From NCBI GenBank assembly GCA_011524855.1, contig WTJK01000052.1, positions 1-35,827 on the forward strand: a stretch of 35,827 nt of DNA. The letters run 5' to 3'. Below, in pieces: positions 17,798 through 28,136 of the stretch. How positions within the stretch are numbered: position 1 is the stretch's first letter; every line of letters begins with the position of its first letter. Below the pieces are notes generated by a model. The model made no database searches and was not told where the DNA came from. It saw only the letters and a list, made by a program, of their open reading frames with translations. The translations under genes and the position numbers were made by a program. Origin of the DNA: Methanobacteriota archaeon. Its GTDB lineage: Archaea; Thermoplasmatota; Poseidoniia; Poseidoniales; Poseidoniaceae.

Positions 17798-18073
17798 ATG
17801 CCACACATCGTCACCTCTGCCTGCGTTGACCACAAGTATCAGGAATGCGTCGCCGTCTGTCCCGTTGAAGCCTTCCGAGAGGCTGACACCTACCTCGTCA
17901 TCGACCCCGACGAGTGCATTGACTGTGGTGCTTGCGTCCCGGAGTGCCCCGTGGACGCCATCTTCGCCGACACCGATGTTCCTGCTGAAGAGGAAGCATG
18001 GATCGACCGGAACGCCGAAGAATCCGTCGATGCTGAAATCGCCGAAGGCGATTCACCCGTTCTCGCTGATTGA
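17798..18073 (+). CDS. 7Fe/8Fe-type ferredoxin
   Basis: [18 protein letters not shown]...[21 protein letters not shown]7CX3CP plus CxxCxxCxxxCP. Confidence 0.94.
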   Translation: MPHIVTSACVDHKYQECVAVCPVEAFREADTYLVIDPDECIDCGACVPECPVDAIFADTDVPAEEEAWIDRNAEESVDAEIAEGDSPVLAD

Positions 18074-18188
18074 AGCCGCTCAGCAATTCAATTTTTCCAA
18101 CGCGTTTAGCGAAAGCTGGACCCGACACTGCGTGGGCAACAACAAGCAAAGAACCAACCTTCTTGAAGGAACGGCGACAGCCAACAGC

Positions 18189-19187
18189 ATGAGCAGGGAA
18201 CCTGTGGATTTGGAACAACTTCGTCACGGCAGTAACCTCGTCAAGCGGGGCTTCGCACGCATGCAACAAGGCGGCGTGATCATGGACGTCGTTGATCCGG
18301 AACAAGCCGCGGTAGCCGAGGATGCAGGTGCTGTCGCCGTGATGGCCCTTGAACGCGTCCCCGCCGACATCCGCAAAGCCGGTGGCGTGGCTCGCATGAG
18401 CCATCCTGACATGATCCAAGGGATTCTTGATTGCACGTCCATTCCAGTCATGGCAAAATCCCGTATTGGCCACGAGGGTGAGGCCAGAATCCTCGAGGCC
18501 ATGGGTGTGGACATGGTGGACGAGAGCGAAGTGCTCACCCCCGCAGACCCCTACTTCCACATCAACAAACACACCTACGACATCCCCTTTGTCTGTGGAG
18601 CCACCGGGCTTGCAGAAGCCGTACGGAGAATCTGGGAAGGCGCAGCCATGATTCGAACCAAAGGCGAAGCAGGGACGGGGAACGTCGTCGCGGCCGTGAC
18701 CCACGCTCGCTTGATCGACCAAGAAATTCAACAAATTCAATCGCTGGATGACCACGGATTGAACGCAGCCGCCGAGCAAATCATTGACCGGTACAAAGTG
18801 CTGGCATCGCAATCCACCTTGCCAGGCACCCATCTCAACACACCGTTTGGTCCCGTGGACGACGCCATGCACGCCGGTGTTCGTGAGGTGCTGGATGAGG
18901 TCCACAAACTCGGACGGCTCCCGGTGGTGACGTTCTCTGCTGGCGGCATTGCAACCCCAGCGGACGCATCGTTGATGATGCGCATGGGCATGGACGGCAT
19001 CTTCGTCGGCTCTGGTATTTTCAAGTCGAGCGACCCGAAAACCATGGCCGATGCCATCGTGATGGCCACCGCGCACTACGACGACGCCTCAAAGGTGGCT
19101 GAAGCCATGGCCATGATGGCCGGCGAACCCATGAAGGGCGACGAATTGGAAACCCTCGAGGTTCGTTTGGATCAGCGCGGATGGTGA
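18189..19187 (+). CDS. pdxS: Pyridoxal 5'-phosphate synthase lyase subunit PdxS
   Basis: [108 protein letters not shown]. Start set to ATG 18189. Confidence 0.97.
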   Translation: MSREPVDLEQLRHGSNLVKRGFARMQQGGVIMDVVDPEQAAVAEDAGAVAVMALERVPADIRKAGGVARMSHPDMIQGILDCTSIPVMAKSRIGHEGEARILEAMGVDMVDESEVLTPADPYFHINKHTYDIPFVCGATGLAEAVRRIWEGAAMIRTKGEAGTGNVVAAVTHARLIDQEIQQIQSLDDHGLNAAAEQIIDRYKVLASQSTLPGTHLNTPFGPVDDAMHAGVREVLDEVHKLGRLPVVTFSAGGIATPADASLMMRMGMDGIFVGSGIFKSSDPKTMADAIVMATAHYDDASKVAEAMAMMAGEPMKGDELETLEVRLDQRGW

Positions 19188-19191
19188 ACGC

Positions 19192-19494
19192 TCAGTTGAG
19201 CGGGTCGGAAATGCCTTTCTCACCGAGCGTCCACTTGAGTGTCTTCACGACGCCCTGAAGCGCTTTGTGGTTCCTTGCTGCCTCTTTCATGCCCTTTTGG
19301 TCATCTTCGCTCTTGCATGTTTCGTACCAGGCTTTCCATTCTTTCATCTTGACCTCTGCTTGGTCAAGCATTGCCTCGATTTCCGCCCAGGTGCGGTCGT
19401 AGGACCGCTCAGGTGCCTCATTCTGAACCATGGTGCTCAAATTTCGCCCCTTCGGCAGGGTATTTATGCCCTTGTCCGGAATGCCCATCTTCAC
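19192..19494 (-). CDS. Small helical hypothetical protein
   Basis: RTWAEIEAMLDQAEVKMKEWKAWYETCKSEDDQKGMKEAARNHKALQGVVKTLKW; 4-bp overlap with upstream gene. Confidence 0.6.
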   Translation of the reverse strand: MKMGIPDKGINTLPKGRNLSTMVQNEAPERSYDRTWAEIEAMLDQAEVKMKEWKAWYETCKSEDDQKGMKEAARNHKALQGVVKTLKWTLGEKGISDPLN

Positions 19495-20540
19495 GTTGGG
19501 ATTCGTTGACTGTCAAACGCACCGGCTTTGAGGCGCTCATCATCGCCGACAACGCATGCGTTTAACCTCGTCCCGGGCGACAGCACGACGTTGGTTCCGA
19601 TCACGGAATCCCTGATGACGCACCCCGGTGGAACGGGTGTTCCGCCCATCAGCAACGAACCCCTGACTTCTGCCCCCGCCGCCACCGAGCAACCGACGCC
19701 GAGGTAACTGCTCTGGAGTTCACCAGCGACCTGGACGCCGTGGGCTAGTACGCTGTTCGAGACGATGGTGGCACCGTCCTCGAGGGCGAACGGGAGTTCA
19801 TCACGGCGCTCCAACAGAGCGGCTTGAGCGTTCAACAACTCACTGGGCTGGCCGACGTCAAACCAAACACCGTTGATGGTTTGTGCATACATGGGCCAGC
19901 CCATCGCCAGCAAACGTGGGAAGAGTTGTTTGCTGAAATCGAATTTTTCACCAACCGGCACGTGCTCAAACACTTCGGGTTCCAAAACATACAAACCAGC
20001 GTTGATCACGTTGGAGAACGCCTCTTCTGGCGCCGGTTTTTCGAGGAAGCGTCGGATAAAGCCCGAACGCAGGTCTCCGTCCACTTCCCCGGCGGGTGTC
20101 GCCGACAAACCAACGATGCCGAACTCGGAGGGGTCGTCCACCTCCCACAACGCCATGGTTACCTTCGCACCATGACTGCGATGAGCTTCGACCAAGGCAC
20201 CCACGTCGAACGAGGCGACGGCATCACCCGAGCCAACAATGACGGTTCCAGTGATCCGGTCGCGAAGCAACCCCACGCTGCCTGCGGTCCCCATCGGCGT
20301 GGATTCCTGGTTCACCGAGGCGTTGAGACCTGACTGATTCCATGATTCGACGTGGGTTTCCAGTTGTTCACCGCGGTAACCGGTGGTCACGACGATGTCG
20401 GTGGCGCCCGCTTCCACCATTGCATCTTTGACGAAATCAATGACAGGGCGCCCAAGCAATTCCACCATCGGTTTGGGGCGGGTTCGCGTCAATGGCATCA
20501 AGCGCGAGCCCTGGCCTCCGGCCATGATGATGCCCAACAC
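19491..20540 (-). CDS. Sugar-phosphate nucleotidyltransferase with C-terminal left-handed beta-helix
   Basis: LGIIMAGGQGSRLMPLTRTRPKPMVELLGRPVIDF; IVGSGDAV; C-terminal hexapeptide-like repeat GVGCSVAAGAEVRGSLLMGGTPVPPGCVIRDSVIGTNVVLSPGTRL. Confidence 0.93.
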   Translation of the reverse strand: MLGIIMAGGQGSRLMPLTRTRPKPMVELLGRPVIDFVKDAMVEAGATDIVVTTGYRGEQLETHVESWNQSGLNASVNQESTPMGTAGSVGLLRDRITGTVIVGSGDAVASFDVGALVEAHRSHGAKVTMALWEVDDPSEFGIVGLSATPAGEVDGDLRSGFIRRFLEKPAPEEAFSNVINAGLYVLEPEVFEHVPVGEKFDFSKQLFPRLLAMGWPMYAQTINGVWFDVGQPSELLNAQAALLERRDELPFALEDGATIVSNSVLAHGVQVAGELQSSYLGVGCSVAAGAEVRGSLLMGGTPVPPGCVIRDSVIGTNVVLSPGTRLNACVVGDDERLKAGAFDSQRIPT

Positions 20541-20549
20541 ATCGAGACC

Positions 20550-21551
20550 TCAACGTCGACGGACAGGGTTGAGGCGACGCATGTTTTTCTTCTTGGAATT
20601 GGTGGCGCCTCGCTTTTCTTTCTTGACGGGTTCGTTGCTCCCAATGCCACCGAAGACCAGTTGACCTTCGCTCAAGAGCGAAGCGACCAGTTGGTCGGCG
20701 ACCTCATCGGATTCAGCACCGGTTTTCATCTCGGCCTTGACAGCGTTGTTGTGGTCAACCATCCACGATTTGCGTTCCTCAACCGCCATGTTCAGTTGCT
20801 CACGGACTTTGTTGACGTCCACCATCAACTCGGTGATCTTCTCGTGAACACCGTTTGCCTTCTCGTGGTATTCCACGGATTCGAGGTGGTGCCGGTCGCC
20901 TTCAGCCTTCAGGAAGTCCCGGTGGTCAAGACCTTCTTTGTACTCGGCCCACTTTTCATCGGCCCGCTTCAGTGCTTCAACGAAGAGGTTGTGCGCATCG
21001 TCGGACTCTGCTTTGAGCGTCGCAATGGCTTCGTCAAGGTTGGACAAGTCAACGCTGACGAGTTCAAACTTCTCTACCTCAGGCGCCAGTTCTTCGGCGC
21101 GTCGCTTCATGCGCTTGATGCGTTCCATGGTCTCCTTTTCCTTCTTGGTGCTTGAGGACGTTGTCTGAAATTGCTCGTCGAGATTCTTGATCTCGTTCAT
21201 CAACTGGGAGTACTCTGCGGTGGCGGATTTCTTTGCCCCCGCCTCGGACCGTCGCCCCTTGGCTTGACCGAAGAGTTCCTTCAGCTGAGCGTTCACAGCG
21301 TCTCGCTTTGCTTTGTGGAGGTTACGCTCAGCGTGGATGGCGTCCAGTTCAGACTTCACGAGCTTGAGTTTGTCACGATGTTCCCTGTACTGCTCCTGCA
21401 CGGCATCGCGCTTCTTGGCCAAGGCCTTGCCTTGTTCACGCAAAGAATTGCGCGTTTCGCGCATCTTGCGGACTTTGGCTTCCATGGTTTGAAGTTCTTC
21501 ACGAAGCCCTGAGTCGGGTTTCTTTTCATCGTCGCCCCTGAGGCCGCGCAT
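20550..21551 (-). CDS. Coiled-coil protein (COG1340-like)
   Basis: MRGLRGDDEKKPDSGLREELQTMEAKVRKMRETRNSLREQGKALAKKRDAVQEQYREHRDKLK...; charged heptad-rich; no TM. Confidence 0.75.
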   Translation of the reverse strand: MRGLRGDDEKKPDSGLREELQTMEAKVRKMRETRNSLREQGKALAKKRDAVQEQYREHRDKLKLVKSELDAIHAERNLHKAKRDAVNAQLKELFGQAKGRRSEAGAKKSATAEYSQLMNEIKNLDEQFQTTSSSTKKEKETMERIKRMKRRAEELAPEVEKFELVSVDLSNLDEAIATLKAESDDAHNLFVEALKRADEKWAEYKEGLDHRDFLKAEGDRHHLESVEYHEKANGVHEKITELMVDVNKVREQLNMAVEERKSWMVDHNNAVKAEMKTGAESDEVADQLVASLLSEGQLVFGGIGSNEPVKKEKRGATNSKKKNMRRLNPVRRR

Positions 21552-21613
21552 AACCAGTTCCACGGCCAACCACCTATCAAGGCTACGGGTGCTGCACGCA
21601 ACAAGCAACACGG

Positions 21614-23191
21614 TCAACCCGTGATACCGAAGACTTGCAGAGAAATCATGACCGAGGAAACCAGCACGCCGCAACCACCCAACACGTAGGCCATGATGGC
21701 ACCCGTACGGCGGAGCCATTGACTGAACTCTGCTCGAACGCGGACGTTGATTTGACGGCCCAAGAGAAGTTCCCCGTTGGTCTCCTCCAAACGGACCGAC
21801 ACCGTGGCGTCACCGTTGGAAATTGGGACCAAGGTTTGCCAAGACACGGTGCTGTCCATCAGGAGACCTGACATTTTTCCGAGCACGTCTTCGTTTCCTT
21901 TCTGCGCCAGTGGGAGGGATTTGGTGGACCACCAATACCGTTGACCCGGTTCGAGTCGATAGGTCAATGCCACGTCCTTGGGAAGGAAATTTGGCGTTTG
22001 AACGCGAAACACCACCGTCCGTGGCTGGTCGGAAAGGTTGTGAAACAGGGTGAACAAGTTGGCACGATCGGTGACAACGTTCTCCATGTCAACTTCGAAC
22101 ACGAGGTCTTCCATTGCAGGGCTATCCCCTGATTCGAGATTCTGTTTCAGGCGGTCCACCATGCGGAAAAACGCAGGGCTTCGCTTGGTGATGGTTCCCA
22201 TCAGCACCAACCAAACCTCAAGCGTGAACACAGGATGTTTGAACACGTATTCCATGCCCTTCAAGGTCAAAATTTCCTTGAGTTCGTTTTCCATCGTCGA
22301 GCGATCAAGCCCGGTGGCGTGACGGTACAACGTCATCAGGAATTTTTCGTGAGCGAATGCCCGCTTCACCGTTTTTCGGAAACCGCCTTCGAGACCCTTG
22401 CAGTACTCGTCGTACTCCGATCGCAGCAAGGGGTCCATGTGGGTCTTGAGCAGGTCGTTGAACACCATGGAGAGGGTTGAGGGGTGAACGGGGGGAGAAT
22501 ACGCCGCCATGAGCCCCGTCCGGTCCACCATGTTGAAGGGGGTTGAACGGGTTGGCAAGTGCGATCCAACCGACAACACCAGCAGCGCAGCCGCACCGAG
22601 CAACGAAACGGTGCCCAATTCGTCGGCTGGACCAACGTAGAGAACAACCAGCAGCATGAACGAGGCCAGCACGGCAAAGAGCAAACTGCGGTTGTGGTGG
22701 TGACCGGACTGCTTCATGGAGAAAACCAACCCATCGAACCCGTGCAGGGAAGCGACGGAGCGGTGGTCGTCGTTGGATTCGTCAATGCGCTGTTCAAACG
22801 CTTGCATCGACATGGCCACACGGTAGCGATGAAAACCGACCGCAAGGGTATAACCAAGGAGGACAACAAACGAGATGGATGCCAAAAACACGGAGAATGA
22901 CATGTTCAGGTTGGGCTCGATGTTGTCTGCCCACCAAGCAGGAGATGCGGAAGAAAACGCCCATGTCACAAAAAAAGTAAAGCCGGTGAACGCGGGCAAA
23001 AACAGGATCAGTCGGAGACCTGAACTGATGATCTGTGAATCGATGGCGTGCAGCACCGGCTCCGACAATCGAAAGCCAACATCGGAGGATGCGGGACCCG
23101 CTTCTGCGTGGGGGGTCGAAACACTCACCGATTCCTCGGTGGGATCCTCGGCAGACTCAGCGGCGTCGTCACCAGCAACGTCGCCCGCCAT
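21614..23191 (-). CDS. Multi-TM hypothetical protein
   Basis: TM segments LILFLPAFTGFTFFVTWAF, FSVFLASISFVVLLGYTLAV, LLFAVLASFMLLVVLYV, and C-terminal IMAYVLGGCGVLVSSVMISL; start at ATG 23191. Confidence 0.7.
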   Translation of the reverse strand: MAGDVAGDDAAESAEDPTEESVSVSTPHAEAGPASSDVGFRLSEPVLHAIDSQIISSGLRLILFLPAFTGFTFFVTWAFSSASPAWWADNIEPNLNMSFSVFLASISFVVLLGYTLAVGFHRYRVAMSMQAFEQRIDESNDDHRSVASLHGFDGLVFSMKQSGHHHNRSLLFAVLASFMLLVVLYVGPADELGTVSLLGAAALLVLSVGSHLPTRSTPFNMVDRTGLMAAYSPPVHPSTLSMVFNDLLKTHMDPLLRSEYDEYCKGLEGGFRKTVKRAFAHEKFLMTLYRHATGLDRSTMENELKEILTLKGMEYVFKHPVFTLEVWLVLMGTITKRSPAFFRMVDRLKQNLESGDSPAMEDLVFEVDMENVVTDRANLFTLFHNLSDQPRTVVFRVQTPNFLPKDVALTYRLEPGQRYWWSTKSLPLAQKGNEDVLGKMSGLLMDSTVSWQTLVPISNGDATVSVRLEETNGELLLGRQINVRVRAEFSQWLRRTGAIMAYVLGGCGVLVSSVMISLQVFGITG

Positions 23192-23228
23192 GGTCGTAGG
23201 AGGAGCGGGGTGTTCTAAAGCGTTCAGC

Positions 23229-23891
23229 CTAAGGGCGAACCTGCTCAACCAAAATCCCGTTCATCCATGAAGGATCGAGATGGAGTTCCATGTTGGCTTC
23301 GGTGGACCACGTCCCGTTTTCAAGGATCAACACGCTCTTGATGCCAATGTCCTGCTCAGCCAACCACTGCGTGACTTGCCCAGGAAGCAGCAGAAGGCGA
23401 ACGATGTAACGGCCAGAGGCTTTGACCGAACGAACCGGCTCGATGGTAGCGATTTCAGCGAGGCGGGCTTGAATTCGTTCACTCGGTTCGGGGATCGGCC
23501 GGCCGCTGGGGTCGGTGGTCAGACCGCTCAACATGGTGGACAACGCCACCTCAAGGTCGTCATCGATGGCATGCTCCAACCTGCAAGCGGTCTCATGCGG
23601 ATTGCCCTCGTAAGGCAACAAATCGAGCAGAACCTCGGCCAGTCGATGACGACGCTTCATCTGTTGGCCGTGAACCAGGCCAGCAGACGTGAGCTTAGCA
23701 CCTTTGTATGGAACGTACTCAAGGAAACCCCGTGCGGCCAGGCGTTGGACCATTTCTGTGGCCGATGCCGGTTTCACCCCGAGCTTGGCAGCCAAATCGC
23801 CGGTGCGTACCCTCCCATCGGGACGTTGCTCGTGAAACTCGTACATCATCTCAAGATATTCGTCTTCGAACTCTTGAAAATGGCCAACCAC
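23229..23891 (-). CDS. DtxR/IdeR/MntR-family metal-dependent transcriptional regulator
   Basis: EDEYLEMMYEFHE, wHTH LAAKLGVKPASATEMVQRLAARGFLEYVPYKGAKLTSAG, MKRRHRLAEVLL, ACRLEHAI; C-terminal SH3-like tail. Confidence 0.92.
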   Translation of the reverse strand: MVGHFQEFEDEYLEMMYEFHEQRPDGRVRTGDLAAKLGVKPASATEMVQRLAARGFLEYVPYKGAKLTSAGLVHGQQMKRRHRLAEVLLDLLPYEGNPHETACRLEHAIDDDLEVALSTMLSGLTTDPSGRPIPEPSERIQARLAEIATIEPVRSVKASGRYIVRLLLLPGQVTQWLAEQDIGIKSVLILENGTWSTEANMELHLDPSWMNGILVEQVRP

Positions 23892-23911
23892 GATGAATCA
23901 CGCCGATTGAA

Positions 23912-26464
23912 TTACGACCGGTCTGCTTTGAATACCTTTGTGCAGGCGGGACACCTCACCGAGCCCTCGTGGTCGGAGGGTACGCGAAGTTGCTGACTGC
24001 AATCGGGGCAGGAGACGGTCACCTTCACCGGTTCGGATGCGGGTGCTGGTTTTGAAGCAGCTGCGATGGCGTCCGCAGCATCAAACCGGTGAGCGCAATC
24101 GGGACAGCCAACCGAGCCTTCGTACGTGGAGGGAAGGCGAAGCCGACGCTCGCATGACGGACAAGCAACCTCCACTTTGACGGCGGCCTCAGAATCCCGT
24201 TGGGATGAAGGTCGGGGTGTCCTTGTCGTTCGTTCCGGTCGACCGGTCAGCACCCGTGCTGCAGCAACGATCACCGCACCCAGCACAACGCCCCAAAGAA
24301 CGGAAGCCCATGGAAGACCGGCTGAAGGCTCCTCTGGTGGAGGACTGGAAAGGTACGTTGCTTGTGCGTCAATGCGTTGGCCGTCGACGTCCCACACGGC
24401 CTGAATCATGACGTTCGTGCCGCTGGGCCATGCCAGGGTGATGCGCTGCGTGACATCGGAACCGGACCATGCATCGACCGGTTCTTCTGCAAGCAAGGCA
24501 CCGTAGGCGTCGAGGAGGCGAACCGTACCCGTGGCGTCCTGTACGGCACCGCTTTGTTCAAACTGAAGTTCAACGGTGACCTCGTCCCCAACCACGGGTC
24601 GTATCGGAGAGACCACCGGGTTCAATGTCAAACGGTAGGTTGTGGACTCGTCTGGAAGAGAGGCGGACACCGAAAGTGGGCCTGGTCCGATGGACCATCC
24701 AACCGGTGAAAGTCGCACAACAGCGCGGTCACCGACGGCGAGACCCAGGTCAAATTCGTGAACGAGGTAACCCGGCTCAAACGACCGCTCCTGTTCGTGC
24801 AGGTAAGTCGGCCCGTCACCTGCATCCACGCCGACTTGCAACAAAGCCACACGATCTGGCCCGTCGTCCATCTGTGTGGACACCGTCAACAATGTTCGAC
24901 CGTTGACCGTTTCGAGGCTGAGAATGGAGATGCCGATGGATTGCGGGGTTGCCACGGAAAGGTCAAAGCTCCCTGAGACGACGCCGGCGAATCCCCCGTT
25001 GTCCGAGTCCAAACGCCACTCCATGACACGCGTTCCTGATGTGGCGAGAACGTGGTGCACCCTCACTTCTCCCGCAGCCCCTGCTTCCAACGTCACCCAA
25101 TCGCCTGCGGTTTCAACGGACCCGTCTGTCAGTACCAAGCGCAGCCGCCCCAAGCGGTCGCCGGTGTTCCGAACCAACAGATGCGCACCCATGGCGTCCC
25201 CTTGATGCCAAGGGCCACCTTCCAGCGAAAGGGAAGCCGTCCCTGCGATGGTGAAACTGGCGGATTCGACATCGAACAGACGTACCACGGGCCAAGCATG
25301 GCCAGCCTCAACCCGCGAACCCGCATGAGAACACGTCAACGACATCGGTTTGGCGAGAACGGAAACGTTGAGCTCTGCGTGCTGCCCAGGAGCCAACGAC
25401 AACGTTTGGTTGTGCAGTGTTTGGTTCCCATCACCGCACACCACGCGCCCGTTGAATGCCGCAGTCCCGTTGTTCCAAACAGTGAGCGTCAGCGATACGG
25501 AATCACCCGCCACCAGCGTCGACGCATTGAGGTCAGCAAACGCACCGTTCAGCATCGGTAGCGGGGGGGGTTGGACGTCGACGGTGCCCTGGCGAACTCG
25601 CGTCGTTTCGTCATCGCCAATGTCACCAAGAAGTTCGAGCGTCCATGTCAAATTTCCTTCGGTGACCGGGGCGGTCCGGTCAACAGACTGAACCAACGAT
25701 GACATGGCGGGCACCACGATGTTGCTGAGGTTGTGAACCAACGTGATGTTTGATTGGTTCGTCGACAATTGCAAACTTCCGTTCCAGTCGACGTCCCCGT
25801 CGTTGATGATCGGGACGAGGAAACGCATGCCATCGCCGTCGTGGACGCTGCTGTTTCCGGTTTCTGTTCCATCTCCGTTCAAGCCTGTGATGGTGGGTGC
25901 TCCCAAGCCAACAGCAAGGGGTCGTAACCGGTGAAGCGGCCGAGTAAAACCGTTCACGTGGGTGGAGGTGTTCGCGCCAACCTCCCCCTCAAGGGAGAGA
26001 AACAACGTGGTGAACCCAAACGGGACGCCCCCCAACGTCAAGTTGTACACCAGCGAACCATCGCTACCAAGCGTCTGGTTGGACAACAATGTTTCGTTCA
26101 ACACCTGGCCTTCCACGGATTGCAGACCGTAACGCAACGAAAAGTTCGCCGTGCCGCTCGCCACCTCCTCCACGGTCACGGACCATGTCACGGTGGACGT
26201 GTTGATGGTCAAGGTGCTGTTGTTGGTGGTTTCTGAGACGACCACGCTGGCCGCACCGGCGGTAGCTGAAACCGGTGGGAGGGTGAGAACGGAAGCGAGG
26301 AGCAGGAAAGCGAGGGCTCCTGCTCGAACCGCTGACCTCCGCATGGTTTTGGCTGCGAGTGGGGGTTCTTCACCTTCACGCCGCATGGCATGCACAGGGA
26401 TTCCTTCTTGTAGATTGGGAGTCCAGCGGAACTCCATGCACACCCAGGCGTTGGTTGACCTCAC
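23912..26464 (-). CDS. Large Thr/Ser-rich surface protein with C-terminal TM followed by two zinc ribbons
   Basis: Signal-like AVRAGALAFLLLASVLTLPPVSA; CARDB-like repeats; TM ASVLWGVVLGAVIVAAARVL; tail VACPSCERRLRLPSTYEGSVGCPDCAHRF and VSCPDCSQQLRVPSDHEGSVRCPACTKVF. Exact start uncertain. Confidence 0.8.
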   Translation of the reverse strand: MRSTNAWVCMEFRWTPNLQEGIPVHAMRREGEEPPLAAKTMRRSAVRAGALAFLLLASVLTLPPVSATAGAASVVVSETTNNSTLTINTSTVTWSVTVEEVASGTANFSLRYGLQSVEGQVLNETLLSNQTLGSDGSLVYNLTLGGVPFGFTTLFLSLEGEVGANTSTHVNGFTRPLHRLRPLAVGLGAPTITGLNGDGTETGNSSVHDGDGMRFLVPIINDGDVDWNGSLQLSTNQSNITLVHNLSNIVVPAMSSLVQSVDRTAPVTEGNLTWTLELLGDIGDDETTRVRQGTVDVQPPPLPMLNGAFADLNASTLVAGDSVSLTLTVWNNGTAAFNGRVVCGDGNQTLHNQTLSLAPGQHAELNVSVLAKPMSLTCSHAGSRVEAGHAWPVVRLFDVESASFTIAGTASLSLEGGPWHQGDAMGAHLLVRNTGDRLGRLRLVLTDGSVETAGDWVTLEAGAAGEVRVHHVLATSGTRVMEWRLDSDNGGFAGVVSGSFDLSVATPQSIGISILSLETVNGRTLLTVSTQMDDGPDRVALLQVGVDAGDGPTYLHEQERSFEPGYLVHEFDLGLAVGDRAVVRLSPVGWSIGPGPLSVSASLPDESTTYRLTLNPVVSPIRPVVGDEVTVELQFEQSGAVQDATGTVRLLDAYGALLAEEPVDAWSGSDVTQRITLAWPSGTNVMIQAVWDVDGQRIDAQATYLSSPPPEEPSAGLPWASVLWGVVLGAVIVAAARVLTGRPERTTRTPRPSSQRDSEAAVKVEVACPSCERRLRLPSTYEGSVGCPDCAHRFDAADAIAAASKPAPASEPVKVTVSCPDCSQQLRVPSDHEGSVRCPACTKVFKADRS

Positions 26465-26837
26465 GCCTGCGGCGCTGGTGGAGTTGATTCAAGCCAAGCA
26501 TCGCCAACTTCTCAAGGACCTCCCGGGATTGTTGGACGTTCGTGAACAAGAGTTGTCCAGCGCCTTTGCGGCGGCCAAAGAAGCACGGTCCACCATGAAT
26601 GAAGACCCCAGTGAAGCCAACATCCAAGCGCACGATGAACGCGAAGCGTTTCGCAGGTCTGCGGAATCTCGCGTTTACCGGTTGAGGGATGCATGCGCCA
26701 ACACCGAGCAATCCATGGCTTACTGGGCCGACGATACCGAGCCTTGGCGCGAGTTGCTCGATGCGAGGGACCGGGTCGATGCAGGCCAAGCCCCTCGGTT
26801 CAAATCCAAGAAAAAAAACGGCGGTGACACCTCATGA
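26436..26837 (+). CDS. Small helical/coiled-coil hypothetical protein
   Basis: MHTQALVDLTPAALVELIQAKHRQLLKDLPGLLDVREQELSSAFAAAKEARSTM...; 4-bp overlap with downstream gene at 26834. Confidence 0.65.
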   Translation: MHTQALVDLTPAALVELIQAKHRQLLKDLPGLLDVREQELSSAFAAAKEARSTMNEDPSEANIQAHDEREAFRRSAESRVYRLRDACANTEQSMAYWADDTEPWRELLDARDRVDAGQAPRFKSKKKNGGDTS

Positions 26838-27607
26838 AGGGACCGTCATCGGCCAACAAGGCTGGACTCTCGGAAGACGAGTTGGCAGCCTTGGTCAAGA
26901 ACATAACCGAACTCAAAGAACAACGAGCGGCCGTCCGCCATCGGCGCCAAATCAACGCTCTGGCCATCACCCATGCCAAACGTGACAATCGCTCATTGAC
27001 GCTTCCCAAACAGCTCAAGGCATCCGATGATTCGGTGGTCCGTGAAGCACTGGAGGCAAAAACGGCGTTTCTCAACGCACACGCCGAGCGAGATTCCATC
27101 TCCGCCACCGTGCCCATCCCCCGCGCAACGATTGAGAAACGGTTGAGGCACCTGTTGAAGTCCCTGACCAAAAACATCGGTGTGGAGGGGGTGAAGCCGG
27201 TTGAAGTTGAACGGGCTGCCTTTGCAGAATTTTTTGAGTTCCAAGCCCTCCATCGGAGGGTTGGGTCGCTTGAATCGGCCAACGAAGCGATGATCGTCGC
27301 TCGTGAACGACTTCAGCAGGCCCTCGCTTTGTTGAACAAGCACAATCGCAATGCACACCGGGAAGAGCAAGCCATTCAACGGCAGTTGGATGAATCCTTC
27401 AAGGCTGCACGGGCCCTCCGCCGAGAGGTCGCTCGCGCCAACCCGCAAGCACGACCTGCCGTGTCCGTTGCAGCATCTGAATCATTGATGGAGCGATTCC
27501 GAGCAGGCCAATCCATCTCCATGGAAGAAATGCAAGACATGTTGGAGCACAGCAGTTTGTTCAAGGACCCCAACCCCACGGACCTTACCGACACAACGGA
27601 GGAATGA
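26834..27607 (+). CDS. Coiled-coil protein
   Basis: Charged helical 257 aa; C-term SESLMERFRAGQSISMEEMQDMLEHSSLF. Confidence 0.75.
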   Translation: MKGPSSANKAGLSEDELAALVKNITELKEQRAAVRHRRQINALAITHAKRDNRSLTLPKQLKASDDSVVREALEAKTAFLNAHAERDSISATVPIPRATIEKRLRHLLKSLTKNIGVEGVKPVEVERAAFAEFFEFQALHRRVGSLESANEAMIVARERLQQALALLNKHNRNAHREEQAIQRQLDESFKAARALRREVARANPQARPAVSVAASESLMERFRAGQSISMEEMQDMLEHSSLFKDPNPTDLTDTTEE

Positions 27608-27611
27608 GGCC

Positions 27612-28136
27612 TTGCCATCAATGGCCTGGGTCCCATGCGACGAACCACGCTTTCTGTCAGAACAGGAATGTCAGGATGTGCTCGCGCTCTTTTTGGAGGA
27701 AACCGGCGAACGGTACGTTGAATCATCGGTTCGTCATCTCCCCATCCCAGCGTGGGGTGGCAACATGAAACTCGTCGATCTCGACCTCAAGCAACCCCCC
27801 ATCGAAGGTGTGCTCTGGGCCACACCGTTCATGGACGACATTGTGCGCGTCGCGGCGTTTGTGGTTCACAGCCGCCACCAAAGCAAGGGGTATGGAGCTC
27901 AAGCCTGGTCTGAGTTCACACGGCACGCAACGGAAGCAGGATTTGGTCGGGTCCAACTTGAGGTCAAAGCTGCGAACACGCGAGCCCAATCGTTCTACAT
28001 CCAGCGCGGATTAACCGTTCAGGATTCGTTGATCGGTTACTACGCATCCGGTCCGGGCTACATGATGCGAGGACCCTTGGTTGGGAACCAGGGAAAAGAC
28101 CTTCATGCGATGGGCCGAGGCGAACACCGTGTTTGA
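27612..28136 (+). CDS. GNAT-family N-acetyltransferase
   Basis: VRVAAFVVHSRHQSKGYGAQAWSEFTRHATEAGFGRVQLEVKAANTRAQSFYIQRGLTVQDSLIGYY: acetyl-CoA loop (Q/RxxGxG/A) and GNAT C-terminal strand. TTG start in track; ATG at 27621 possible. Confidence 0.9.
   Translation: MPSMAWVPCDEPRFLSEQECQDVLALFLEETGERYVESSVRHLPIPAWGGNMKLVDLDLKQPPIEGVLWATPFMDDIVRVAAFVVHSRHQSKGYGAQAWSEFTRHATEAGFGRVQLEVKAANTRAQSFYIQRGLTVQDSLIGYYASGPGYMMRGPLVGNQGKDLHAMGRGEHRV

Noticed and set aside
17898-19076. 392-aa minus-strand ORF
   Set aside because: Antisense to ferredoxin and pdxS, both with unmistakable family motifs.
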